A stretch of DNA of 13,774 nt from Algoriphagus sp. (GCA_023255285.1 JALRIY010000001.1:1-13774), one strand, 5' to 3'. Positions 1-6,400 are shown, counted from the stretch's first letter. Notes: generated by a model from the sequence alone, not told the origin. Numbers and translations: made by a program.

Positions 1-484
1 AATCATCGTAGATACCTACGGAGGCAAGGGAGCTCACGGAGGAGGAGCCTTCTCTGGGAAAGATCCATCAAAAGTAGACCGCTCTGCAGCTTATGCGACA
101 CGCCACATTGCAAAGAACTTGGTGGCAGCTGGAGTTGCGGATGAGATCTTGGTACAAGTTTCCTATGCCATTGGTGTAGCCAAGCCGATGGGTATCTACA
201 TCAACACCTACGGCACAGCCAAGGTGAACATGAGTGATGGAGAGATTGCCAAGAAGGTGGAAGGTATCTTTGACATGCGTCCCTATGCCATCGAGCAGCG
301 TTTGAAGTTGCGTACGCCAATCTACCTAGAAACAGCCGCATATGGCCACATGGGTCGAGAGAGTGTGGTGGTAGAGAAAACCTTCACTTCCCCGTATCGT
401 CCAGCGATCACCCAGAAGGTAGAGTTATTTACTTGGGAGAAGTTGGATTACGTGGACACGGTAAAGAAAGAGTTCGGACTCTAA
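1..484 (+). CDS. metK: S-adenosylmethionine synthetase, C-terminal part (5' end outside window)
   Basis: Makes S-adenosylmethionine from methionine and ATP in the cytoplasm. The gene runs in from the left edge; reading starts at base 2 and gives 160 residues up to the TAA at 482-484. The signature GGGAFSGKD, a glycine-rich active-site loop of the family, is encoded at bases 38-64 and is followed by PSKVDRSAAY. Further on, QVSYAIGVA, DMRPYAIEQ and ETAAYGHMGRE match the C-terminal domain of bacterial MetK in order. Bacterial MetK is about 380-430 residues, so well over half lies upstream. The visible part has no frameshift. A strong hairpin terminator begins 25 nt after the stop, so this is probably the last gene of its transcript. 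Any SAM-responsive leader would lie outside the window. Confidence 0.97.
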   Translation, partial: IIVDTYGGKGAHGGGAFSGKDPSKVDRSAAYATRHIAKNLVAAGVADEILVQVSYAIGVAKPMGIYINTYGTAKVNMSDGEIAKKVEGIFDMRPYAIEQRLKLRTPIYLETAAYGHMGRESVVVEKTFTSPYRPAITQKVELFTWEKLDYVDTVKKEFGL

Positions 485-508
485 GACCTAGATCAACTCC
501 TAAAAAGA

Positions 509-541
509 AACGGTGTAAGCGAATGCTTGCACCGTTTTTTT
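509..541 (+). terminator. Rho-independent terminator of metK
   Basis: A 12-bp stem pairs bases 509-520 (AACGGTGTAAGC) with 525-536 (GCTTGCACCGTT) across a GAAT loop. One pair is a T-G wobble. A run of seven T follows from 535, partly inside the stem. It lies 25 nt after the metK stop. Confidence 0.92.
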
Positions 542-591
542 GGTTTAGGGGGTTGCTTGTGATTTGCAATCGCGAGCATTTATCCTTGAAT

Positions 592-636
592 CCCCGGGCT
601 TTACCCGGGGTTATAATTGTTACGCTCTTTCAGAGC
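592..636. repeat. Double-hairpin REP-like palindromic element
   Basis: Two consecutive perfect hairpins. Bases 592-598 (CCCCGGG) pair with 604-610 across CTTTA, and 624-628 (GCTCT) pair with 632-636 across TTC. A G+C palindrome followed closely by a shorter one is the layout of REP-type elements moved by RAYT (TnpA_REP) transposases. No RAYT gene is in the window, so the assignment to that class is inference. Confidence 0.5.
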
Positions 637-697
637 TAGGAAATTATGCTAGTAGATTAAGATGTTTTATCCTATTGCAAGGTTTGTACTACCATAT

Positions 698-731
698 CCA
701 ATCCCTTTGTGGCATATGCTTCTTTGTGCGA
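698..731. repeat. 34-bp dispersed direct repeat, copy 1
   Basis: Bases 698-731 match 1326-1359 in the same orientation at 29 of 34 positions, beginning CCAATCCCTTTG in both. Three of the five differences fall in the last seven bases. There is no coding explanation. It is probably one member of a dispersed intergenic family. Confidence 0.7.
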
Positions 732-757
732 CTTTTTTTTTGCTAGCTAAACTTGTT

Positions 758-777
758 CAACCCGCCATGGCGGGTTG
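758..777. repeat. Perfect 20-bp GC-rich palindrome
   Basis: CAACCCGCC followed by AT and GGCGGGTTG reads the same on both strands over 20 bases. The core CCCGCC-AT-GGCGGG recurs, with changes, at 854-871, 872-889 and 1264-1280, so it is one of a local family. Confidence 0.75.
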
Positions 778-853
778 TGTAAACATACGTGCGTTTTGTA
801 TTCCCCAGGTTTACTTACCTTCAGCAGATTTCACTTAGGGCTATTCAAGGCTG

Positions 854-871
854 GACCCGCCACGGCGGGTC
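854..871. repeat. GC-rich palindrome, second member
   Basis: GACCCGCC (854-861) and GGCGGGTC (864-871) form an 8-bp perfect stem around a central AC. The same CCCGCC/GGCGGG core as 758-777. Confidence 0.7.
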
Positions 872-889
872 GACCTACCTTGGCAGGTT
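872..889. repeat. GC-rich palindrome, third degenerate member
   Basis: Directly abuts the preceding palindrome. ACCTACC and GGCAGGT face each other across TT with a single A-C mismatch. The arms look like the ACCCGCC arm with substitutions. Confidence 0.5.
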
Positions 890-982
890 ATTCTCCAACC
901 TTCGGTACGCATATTTTTTTTCCGCTGATAGGCTTCTTGTCTGAATCACTATTTTCCTCTTGGAGGCCGGGGCCCTTCGGGA

Positions 983-1088
983 TTTACGGTTTTTTCGATC
1001 GGGTTGGAGCCGTAAAGAAAAGGAGGTAGCTCTTGAGGGACGAAAGAGATCCCCTCCTTTTTAGGCGTATGCCCGATTGAAAAAATCC
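983..1088. other. Structured element: long closing stem around a terminator-like hairpin
   Basis: Bases 988-1003 can pair with 1072-1087 over 16 consecutive positions, two of them G-U, which suggests an RNA fold. Inside, AAAAGGAGG (1018-1026) pairs perfectly with CCTCCTTTT (1053-1061), with a second inner stem CTCTT/AAGAG (1030-1034 with 1044-1048) and a T-run at the end. A competing small hairpin TTTACGG/CCGTAAA (983-989 with 1010-1016) shares two bases with the long stem, so the two folds exclude each other. It is not next to the 5' end of any gene in the window. It could be a small RNA, an orphan terminator, or a copy of a dispersed element. Confidence 0.5.
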
Positions 1089-1156
1089 ATTCCGTTTACA
1101 ATTTTTAGATTGCTACCATCTTCCTAGGAATGGAAGAAAAGAACGGGGCCCTTGTT

Positions 1157-1196
1157 TTTTGATTACTTTTTGCGTCAAAAAGTAATAAAATCAAAA
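1157..1196. repeat. Perfect AT-rich hairpin
   Basis: ATTACTTTTTG (1162-1172) pairs perfectly with CAAAAAGTAAT (1176-1186) across a CGT loop. The stem continues as TTTTG (1157-1161) with CAAAA (1192-1196) past a 5-nt bulge. From memory this type of sequence is common between genes in Bacteroidota, and I take it as a dispersed repeat. It could also end leftward transcripts from the M1-type peptidase, though it lies about 200 nt after that stop. Confidence 0.6.
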
Positions 1197-1263
1197 TTCC
1201 CGAGTGATGTTTGATTTTTGAAAAAATAGATGACTTACTTTATGGACTAATTCTTTTTTTCGG

Positions 1264-1280
1264 GTTCCACCACGGCGGAC
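1264..1280. repeat. GC-rich palindrome, fourth degenerate member
   Basis: TCCACC (1266-1271) and GGCGGA (1274-1279) face each other around AC with one A-C mismatch, the same plan as 854-871. Outer bases CGGGT (1261-1265) and ACCCG (1291-1295) can add a second stem. A T-run follows at 1300. Confidence 0.5.
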
Positions 1281-1325
1281 CACGGAAAAGACCCGCTGAT
1301 TTTTTTGTAGATAGGTTATTTAAAA

Positions 1326-1359
1326 CCAATCCCTTTGCGGCTTATGCTTCTTCGCGTGA
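1326..1359. repeat. 34-bp dispersed direct repeat, copy 2
   Basis: Same orientation as 698-731, with 29 of 34 positions identical. It ends 34 nt from the stop codon of the convergent peptidase gene. Confidence 0.7.
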
Positions 1360-1393
1360 ATAATGACCTTCTTTCTGCCCTGGTAATAACTCA

Positions 1394-2968
1394 TTACCGT
1401 TGTAGCATCAGCCAACCCCTCGGGTCTACTTCAGGTAAGCTGCTGCTAGTGACTAAAACTCCTTTTTTTCCAATCGAGAGTTTTTGACTACCCTCCGAGG
1501 TCTTTATTTCAACGGGCATCTCAAAATCAATGCCTTCCAAAGCAATTAAATAACTCGACTTTCCTTGTTTGCGTACCTTCAATTCGGGCAGGTTGGTAGT
1601 CTCCAGGTAAAGCTTAAAAAACCCTTCCAAATTTTGACCCGTGTAGCGCTGGATAAAATCGGTGAAGTCTTTGGTAGTCACCAGATTTAAGTAGGTAAAC
1701 TGCTCTTCACTCGCAAAGGCTTTCAGGGCGGGGAAAAAGAGTTCGTCACCCAAGACCCCTCGAAGGGAGTGGATGACCATCGCCCCCTTGGTATAGATTT
1801 CAGGATGGTAGGCTGTTTTTTCTGTCGAGTTGGGAGGACTGACTATTGGTCTAGCATGCGGAATGCCTCTGGCTTCGGCTCTGGCTTTTTTGAAGTAGGC
1901 CTCCGGTCCTCCATGTTCCCAATAAAACAACCAGTCCCCATAGGCAGTAAGCCCTTCGTGAATCCACATATCTGCCCAGTCTCCTACCGAAACCTTGTTG
2001 CCAAACCATTCGTGGCCCAGTTCGTGGTGGAGGAGCCAGTCATACTTTACTTTACCCATGGGTATAAATTGGAAGTTATTTCCATAGGCATTGATGGTTT
2101 GGTGTTCCATTCCTAGATAGGGAGTTTCAACTACCGCGATTTTGTCCTCCGGAAATGGAAAAGTACCAAAGTATTTTTCATGCGTTTGAGTACTTATTCG
2201 AAGGACCTCTAGCAGTTCTTGGGCTCTATGTTTGTTCTCTTGGAGTACCCAAACTGCCATTGGAGTTACTCCTCCCGAGCTGGAGCGAAACTCTATTTCC
2301 GCTTTTTCAAATACCCCAACGGTAAAATTGATGTTGTAATTGTTGATGGGATAGTCAGTTTTCCAAGTGTACTGTACTTTTTGACCCTGATCTTGGGTTT
2401 GAATCAGGCGTCCATTGGAGGCTACAAAGTAAGGTTTGGGAACTGTAAAGGATAGCTCTACCCCTTGCTGAGGTTCGCTTGAGGGGTGATCAAATGCAGG
2501 CATAAATAGTTTGGCTCCTTCGCCCTGGCAGGATAGTCCCATCCAATGCCTACCCATAGCATCTTTTTCCCAAGTAAATCCCCCAGTCCATGGAGGATTC
2601 TGGGCAATAGGTGTCGGACCCTCGTAGAAGATCTGAACCTGGTTGCAGGTGCAGTCTATGGGAAGGATATCTAAAAGGTCGTTTTGATGGGAAAATGCAA
2701 GGGCTTTTCCATCCATGAGCACTTTGCTTACTTGATACTGGTCGATCAATTGAAACCGAAGTGTATCGAGTTTTTCTTGGGAGGTAAAATTGATGGTTGA
2801 TCGACCAGAAATGGATTGGGTTTCTGGGAAAATTTCTAACTCCAATCGGTACTGTTGGATTTGAAACTTCGCTTGAAGGGGATCTATTGGTCCACCCCAA
2901 TCCCAAGATTGGGCATGTATCAGCTGAACAACAAAAAGTAGGGGGCCAAAAAAGAGTAATTTTTTCAT
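1394..2968 (-). CDS. Secreted M1-family (aminopeptidase N-like) zinc metallopeptidase
   Basis: Predicted to remove N-terminal amino acids from peptides outside the cytoplasm. I place the start at the ATG at 2966-2968 (524 residues), because it opens straight into a signal peptide (MKKLLFFGPLLFVVQLIHA, cleavage near residue 19). A GTG 45 nt upstream would add a hydrophobic stretch of no clear use. Numbered from this start, GMEH at 286-289 is the GxMEN-type exopeptidase motif with His in place of the usual Asn. HELGH (315-319) with Glu338 gives the zinc site HExxH-x18-E, and Tyr392 in IYTKGA fits the catalytic tyrosine. The protein is short for M1 and ends soon after the catalytic domain, without the large C-terminal helical domain of PepN or ERAP. 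It lies after a terminator, so it is probably transcribed alone. Family confident, substrate unknown. Confidence 0.9.
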   Translation of the reverse strand: MKKLLFFGPLLFVVQLIHAQSWDWGGPIDPLQAKFQIQQYRLELEIFPETQSISGRSTINFTSQEKLDTLRFQLIDQYQVSKVLMDGKALAFSHQNDLLDILPIDCTCNQVQIFYEGPTPIAQNPPWTGGFTWEKDAMGRHWMGLSCQGEGAKLFMPAFDHPSSEPQQGVELSFTVPKPYFVASNGRLIQTQDQGQKVQYTWKTDYPINNYNINFTVGVFEKAEIEFRSSSGGVTPMAVWVLQENKHRAQELLEVLRISTQTHEKYFGTFPFPEDKIAVVETPYLGMEHQTINAYGNNFQFIPMGKVKYDWLLHHELGHEWFGNKVSVGDWADMWIHEGLTAYGDWLFYWEHGGPEAYFKKARAEARGIPHARPIVSPPNSTEKTAYHPEIYTKGAMVIHSLRGVLGDELFFPALKAFASEEQFTYLNLVTTKDFTDFIQRYTGQNLEGFFKLYLETTNLPELKVRKQGKSSYLIALEGIDFEMPVEIKTSEGSQKLSIGKKGVLVTSSSLPEVDPRGWLMLQR

Positions 2969-3013
2969 AGAAAGAGTAAAAAAGAAGTAGGCCTTGAATA
3001 TAGGCAACAGCAC

Positions 3014-3052
3014 CTAAAAAAACCGCTCCTGATAGTGAATCTTGAAGCGGTT
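3014..3052 (-). terminator. Rho-independent terminator after the UPF0158-like gene
   Basis: On the minus strand AACCGCT (3052-3046) pairs with AGCGGTT (3027-3021) and runs straight into a T-tract (3022-3016). It starts 6 nt after the UPF0158-like stop and separates that gene from the M1-type peptidase. Confidence 0.8.
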
Positions 3053-3058
3053 GAGATG

Positions 3059-3496
3059 CTAGTCTTCTGCGTAGTTGAAGGAATCTACCTGTTCTTTGAT
3101 CCAGTCCTGGTATTTTCCTCGAAGAAATTCAGCCCAATCATTCTTGTATTTGGACCCATCGAGTAGGAAACGGAAAGCGGTAGTCGCTTTTGGTTTACTC
3201 AAGGCACTAACTAAGTCTTCGGCCAAAGTTTTTTCCTTTACACGACGGTCTACAAAATCTTGCATGAGTTGATGTTCCTGCACCGGCTCTAGCCTAGTAA
3301 ACTCTGCAAAATTTTCAGGTTGGTCTTCAATTTCGTCGAGAATATCTTCTTCCTCTGGGGTTAGGTCGTAGTTGAAATAATCTTCATCGTCTGGCATGTG
3401 GTGAATTTTCTTTTTATCAAGTTGATAAAAACACACATTGCCTTTAAGCAATTGGGTAGCAATTAAATCTACCTCTTTTTCAGTAAGCGAAAGCAT
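3059..3496 (-). CDS. UPF0158-like conserved protein of unknown function
   Basis: A 145-residue soluble, acidic protein with ATG at 3494-3496. It has no signal peptide or membrane segment. The middle (residues 35-62) is strongly acidic (PDDEDYFNYDLTPEEEDI). The C-terminal part with RFLLDG and DWAEFLRGKYQDWIKE resembles the UPF0158 family, whose members end with an aromatic-rich segment of this kind. That match is from memory and moderately sure; no function is established for the family. It follows the esterase gene in the same direction after a 90-nt gap and is closed by a terminator, so it is the last gene of the cdd cluster or a separate short transcript. Confidence 0.7.
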   Translation of the reverse strand: MLSLTEKEVDLIATQLLKGNVCFYQLDKKKIHHMPDDEDYFNYDLTPEEEDILDEIEDQPENFAEFTRLEPVQEHQLMQDFVDRRVKEKTLAEDLVSALSKPKATTAFRFLLDGSKYKNDWAEFLRGKYQDWIKEQVDSFNYAED

Positions 3497-3586
3497 GAAT
3501 GGCGTTCAAGATGTTTTAAAAATTTTAGTAGTCGAAAGTTCAACAAATTGTTTCAAATTGTGCAAGTTCTAATCAAAAAAATAAAC

Positions 3587-4234
3587 TTAAACTCCCTGAT
3601 TTATAATTTTTTCCAGCAAGGAGGGGTTTATTTCATGCCCGCCATCAAAAGTCAATACAGTTAACGGCTTTTCCAGGCTAAGTAGGAGCTCGTCCTGTCT
3701 TTTTTTACTCTCTTCTGTAATCAGTTTATCTTCTGTTCCGTAGACTAGGAACACTGCTGTGTGAACAAATTTTTGCTTGGCCAAATTTAGCTTTAAATCA
3801 TGCGCAAAGCCTCCTCCCCATAGGACCAAGGAATCGACTGTGTCGCTCCATTGGCTAGCCCAACGTGTAGCGGTAGCAGCGCCTTGGGAAAAGCCCAAGA
3901 GGTGGATGCGCGGTAGATTGCGAAATTCAGAAAGCAATTCTTCCATGAGTTGATTCAGGAAGCGGTGGTTATTTGCTATGGCAGTTTCCCGATTGTAACT
4001 GGTCATCCAATTGGCGCCAACTCGTCCCTGAAATTCCTGTAAATAGGAGTGATTGGTGCCTTCTGGAGCTATAAAGAGTCGATTTGGAGAGGAGAAAGGA
4101 AAAAATTTTCGTATAAAAAACTCGGCTAGTTGCCCGTAGCCATGTAGGACAATCCAGACTTCTTGTTCCTTTCCTGTTGGTTCATGGGACAGAAAATAGG
4201 GGGCTTCGTAAGGAAATTGTATGGATTTTTTCAC
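3587..4234 (-). CDS. Alpha/beta-hydrolase esterase (phospholipase/carboxylesterase type)
   Basis: A 215-residue cytoplasmic serine hydrolase that probably cleaves carboxylic esters of small molecules. HGYGQ (31-35) is the oxyanion-hole region, GFSQG (114-118) carries the nucleophile Ser116, Asp169 in YGTEDK is the likely acid, and His200 in DGGHE is the base. Order and spacing fit the Abhydrolase_2 (carboxylesterase) family, and the length is normal for it. There is no signal peptide. The start is a GTG at 4232-4234, two nucleotides after the stop of the cytidine deaminase gene, and no ATG gives a better fit, so the two are probably translationally coupled. I know of no pathway joining an esterase to cytidine salvage. 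Substrate unknown; an acyl-protein thioesterase or phospholipase role cannot be excluded. Confidence 0.88.
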   Translation of the reverse strand: MKKSIQFPYEAPYFLSHEPTGKEQEVWIVLHGYGQLAEFFIRKFFPFSSPNRLFIAPEGTNHSYLQEFQGRVGANWMTSYNRETAIANNHRFLNQLMEELLSEFRNLPRIHLLGFSQGAATATRWASQWSDTVDSLVLWGGGFAHDLKLNLAKQKFVHTAVFLVYGTEDKLITEESKKRQDELLLSLEKPLTVLTFDGGHEINPSLLEKIINQGV

Positions 4235-4236
4235 GC

Positions 4237-4716
4237 TCAGCTGTGGAGATCATCAAATTTGAGAGGAAGTAACTGTTTAATACCTTGAAAGCGAAGGACG
4301 GTGCCATCGGCTTGCAAAAGTAAAATACTGATGGGGCTTTGGTACCGGTTTTCAACCTCATTGATGGCCTGTCTGCACATCCCGCAAGGAGATACTCTTG
4401 CCCAACTATCGTCTCCAGCCCGCTGTGCTACTATAGCGAGGATTTGGGGGGGGTGCTCAGGAAAATTGGCCCCCACAAAGCCGAGAAGTAGGCGTTCGGC
4501 ACAGGTGCCTACAGGGAAACTTACATTCTCTTGATTCGAAGATTGGTAGATCTCTCCATTGGAGAGTACTACTGCTGCCCCTACTCTGAAATCGGAATAG
4601 GGGGCGTAGGCATTTTTGGAAATTTGTTGGGCTCGCTGAATCAAGGTGACTTCCAGAGGATTTAATTCTGAAAAGGCAAGTTCTTCTAGCTCAATCGTAT
4701 CGGTAATTTTCTTCAC
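4237..4716 (-). CDS. cdd: Cytidine deaminase
   Basis: Converts cytidine and deoxycytidine to uridine and deoxyuridine in pyrimidine salvage. The 159-residue protein has the small homotetrameric form: YAPYSDFRVGAA (37-48), the nucleoside-binding NxEN-type NQEN (61-64), TCAER (71-75) with zinc ligand Cys72 and catalytic Glu74, and PCGMC (110-114) with zinc ligands Cys111 and Cys114. All key residues are intact. The first 20 or so residues lie outside the conserved core. The start is a GTG at 4714-4716; no nearby ATG gives a better one. It is the first gene of a leftward cluster, divergent from the saccharopine dehydrogenase gene. Codons 88-90 contain an unbroken run of eight C on the coding strand (4446-4453). 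Confidence 0.95.
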   Translation of the reverse strand: MKKITDTIELEELAFSELNPLEVTLIQRAQQISKNAYAPYSDFRVGAAVVLSNGEIYQSSNQENVSFPVGTCAERLLLGFVGANFPEHPPQILAIVAQRAGDDSWARVSPCGMCRQAINEVENRYQSPISILLLQADGTVLRFQGIKQLLPLKFDDLHS

Positions 4717-4836
4717 AAGCGGTAGTGGTTTGGAGATGGACTAACTATTAAGGTACGTAAATGTTCCCTGATTCTTGAATTTTCTCTTTTTCGCATCAAA
4801 AAAAAGGTACATTTTTAAGGCAACAAAGCCCATCCA

Positions 4837-6168
4837 ATGTCGACCATTTTGCTATTTGGAGCAGGAAAATCTGCAACATTCCTCATTGATTTCCTGGCTG
4901 ATTCTTGTAGGGATGGGTCACGAAAGTTTTTTGTAGCAGACCTAGACCCCGTTTTGGCAGCGGCCAAACTCAAGGGGCGTGTCCATACGGAGGCTGTGTC
5001 TGTAGATTTGGATCAAGAAGATTCTAGACACCAATTAATCCGCCAGGCCGATGTAGTGATTTCCATGCTCCCAGCAGGATTGCATGCTATTTTAGCTGCC
5101 GATTGTTTAAAGTTGGGGGTTCATTTTTTTACAGCCTCTTACGAGAGTGAGGCCTTGAGGGCGATGAAGCAGGAGATTGAGGCCAAGGGTCTCCTTTTTC
5201 TTAATGAATGTGGACTAGACCCAGGTCTTGATCACCTATCTGCGTTAAAAATCATCCATGAGGCGAGGGCAAAGGGAGAAAAAATTCGGTCCTTTACCTC
5301 CTATTGTGGGGGGCTCATCACTCCCGATAGTGAGGCCAGCAATCCATGGAAATATAAGTTTACCTGGAATCCTAGGAATGTGGTGTTGGCAGGCCAAGGT
5401 ACCTCTAAGTTTCTGGACCATGGAGAACTGAAGTTGGTGCCTTACCAGCAATTGTTTAAACGTGTAGAAAAGATATATTTTCCAGGGTTAGGTGATTTTG
5501 ATGGCTATCCCAATCGGGATTCCCTGCACTACCAAACCATTTACGGATTAGAGGAGGTAGATACTTTACTACGTGGGACACTTCGTCGAGAAGGGTTCTG
5601 TAAGGCTTGGAATGTACTTGTTCAATTAGGTATGACTGACGATATTTCGTGGTTAGAGCTGCCTGAAAACGGCACCTATCGCCAGTTTTTTAATGCCTTT
5701 CTACCTTGGTCAGAGCAACTAAGTGTGGAGGAAAAATTAACAGAACTTATTCCAGACTTAGATTTTCCCACTTTTGAAAAATTGCAGTGGCTTGGTTTTT
5801 TTGAATCAAAACCCCTTCCAAAAACAAAAGGTAGTCCTGCGCAGCTCCTTCAGAAAATTCTTGAGGAGCAGTGGGCACTTCAGCCGACAGATCGGGATTT
5901 GATTGTGATGCAACATCAGTTTGAGATTCAAACCCAATCGGGGATCAAAAAGCTCACTTCAAGCTTGGTTCAAGAGGGGCTAGATGGGGTGTATACTGCC
6001 ATGGCCAAGACGGTGGGCCTACCGCTGGCCATTGCCGTAGATCTCTTTTTGAAAGGGAAGATTTCCTTGCGTGGCTTGCGGCTTCCTGTAGTTCCTGAAT
6101 TGTATCTCCCAATTTTGGAAGCCTTAGGAAAAGAAGGGATTCGATTTGAGGAGCGGTTGGTGGATTGA
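4837..6168 (+). CDS. Saccharopine dehydrogenase (NADP+, L-glutamate-forming) family protein
   Basis: A 443-residue cytosolic oxidoreductase of the Lys9/saccharopine reductase type. It would interconvert saccharopine and glutamate plus alpha-aminoadipate semialdehyde in lysine metabolism. The N-terminus is a Rossmann dinucleotide site (LLFGAGKSA, residues 5-13) with acidic Asp35 and Asp37 in VADLDP after the second strand. NECGLDPGLDHLSA (123-136), SYCGGL (155-160), NPWKYKFTWNPR (169-180) and YPNRDSL (224-230) follow in the order of the family, and a helical C-terminal domain runs to the end. Length is normal for bacterial members. It stands alone on this strand, and no other lysine gene is near. 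Degradation is likelier than synthesis in this phylum, but that is inference. Confidence 0.88.
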   Translation: MSTILLFGAGKSATFLIDFLADSCRDGSRKFFVADLDPVLAAAKLKGRVHTEAVSVDLDQEDSRHQLIRQADVVISMLPAGLHAILAADCLKLGVHFFTASYESEALRAMKQEIEAKGLLFLNECGLDPGLDHLSALKIIHEARAKGEKIRSFTSYCGGLITPDSEASNPWKYKFTWNPRNVVLAGQGTSKFLDHGELKLVPYQQLFKRVEKIYFPGLGDFDGYPNRDSLHYQTIYGLEEVDTLLRGTLRREGFCKAWNVLVQLGMTDDISWLELPENGTYRQFFNAFLPWSEQLSVEEKLTELIPDLDFPTFEKLQWLGFFESKPLPKTKGSPAQLLQKILEEQWALQPTDRDLIVMQHQFEIQTQSGIKKLTSSLVQEGLDGVYTAMAKTVGLPLAIAVDLFLKGKISLRGLRLPVVPELYLPILEALGKEGIRFEERLVD

Positions 6169-6193
6169 TTAAGTAAAAGTAATCGTCAATAAT

Positions 6194-6330
6194 CCACGGT
6201 CCACAGCCCATTTTATGGAACTTCAAACCTTATTTCCCTACGGTGAATTTTTAATCTAATTATCCGCTTTGTTACCAGTAACGAAAAAAAATAAGGTTTG
6301 AAGTTCATTTAGATGAGCTGTGGACTGTGG
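6194..6330. repeat. 42-bp imperfect inverted repeat with 53-bp spacer
   Basis: The reverse complement of 6194-6235 matches 6289-6330 at 36 of 42 positions. The first 18 (AAATAAGGTTTGAAGTTC) are identical and four of the six differences cluster in the next six bases. The outer end carries a tandem TGGACTG pair (6321-6334). It sits between two convergent genes and codes for nothing visible. It could be a small non-autonomous element or a large hairpin at the 3' end of the saccharopine dehydrogenase transcript. Confidence 0.8.
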
Positions 6331-6339
6331 ACTGTCAAC

Positions 6340-6389
6340 ATTATCCGCAGTAATTCAAACAAATCTTTCCCTACTGGCATGCGGATAAT
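6340..6389. repeat. ATTATCCGCA inverted repeat
   Basis: ATTATCCGCA (6340-6349) is exactly repeated in inverted form as TGCGGATAAT (6380-6389). Nine of its bases also occur at 6259-6267, inside the spacer of the neighbouring 42-bp inverted repeat, so three related copies lie within 131 bp. Confidence 0.6.
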
Positions 6390-6400
6390 CATAATTATAA

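Larger units (their letters stand above)
541..1393. other. Repeat- and hairpin-rich intergenic region without a credible gene
   Basis: These 853 bases separate the terminated metK from the convergent M1-type peptidase. No reading frame here resembles a known protein; the open frames of 60-84 codons run through palindromes and T-tracts. What it holds, left to right: a double hairpin (592-636), the first copy of a 34-bp direct repeat (698-731), GC-rich palindromes (758-777, 854-889), a large fold with a terminator-like core (983-1088), a perfect AT-rich hairpin (1157-1196), a fourth degenerate palindrome (1264-1280) and the second 34-bp copy (1326-1359). The mix looks like accumulated dispersed repeats. 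I see no transposase remnant. Confidence 0.75.

Noticed and set aside
775..1029. Open frame of 84 codons in the gap after metK
   Set aside because: It runs through two palindromes and the structured element, has no recognisable domain and no start context. Its translation is best explained as read-through of repeat DNA.
968..1153. 10-bp direct repeat CGGGGCCCTT at 968-977 and 1144-1153, as target-site duplication around the structured element
   Set aside because: It contains the palindrome GGGCCC, and one chance match of this length is not surprising across 850 bases. The ends of the structured element do not coincide with it.
541..1393. CRISPR array or tRNA/rRNA genes in the long gap
   Set aside because: Repeats are few, diverged and unevenly spaced with no unique-spacer pattern; no cloverleaf or rRNA segment could be recognised.
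2550..2906. 118-codon open frame on the minus strand within the M1-type peptidase
   Set aside because: Shadow frame of a gene with intact catalytic motifs; no family resemblance.
4808..4815. TACATTTT as -7 box of the saccharopine dehydrogenase gene
   Set aside because: Distance to the ATG (21 nt) fits the other promoters, but the final G of TAnnTTTG is missing and no TTTG lies at the right distance upstream.
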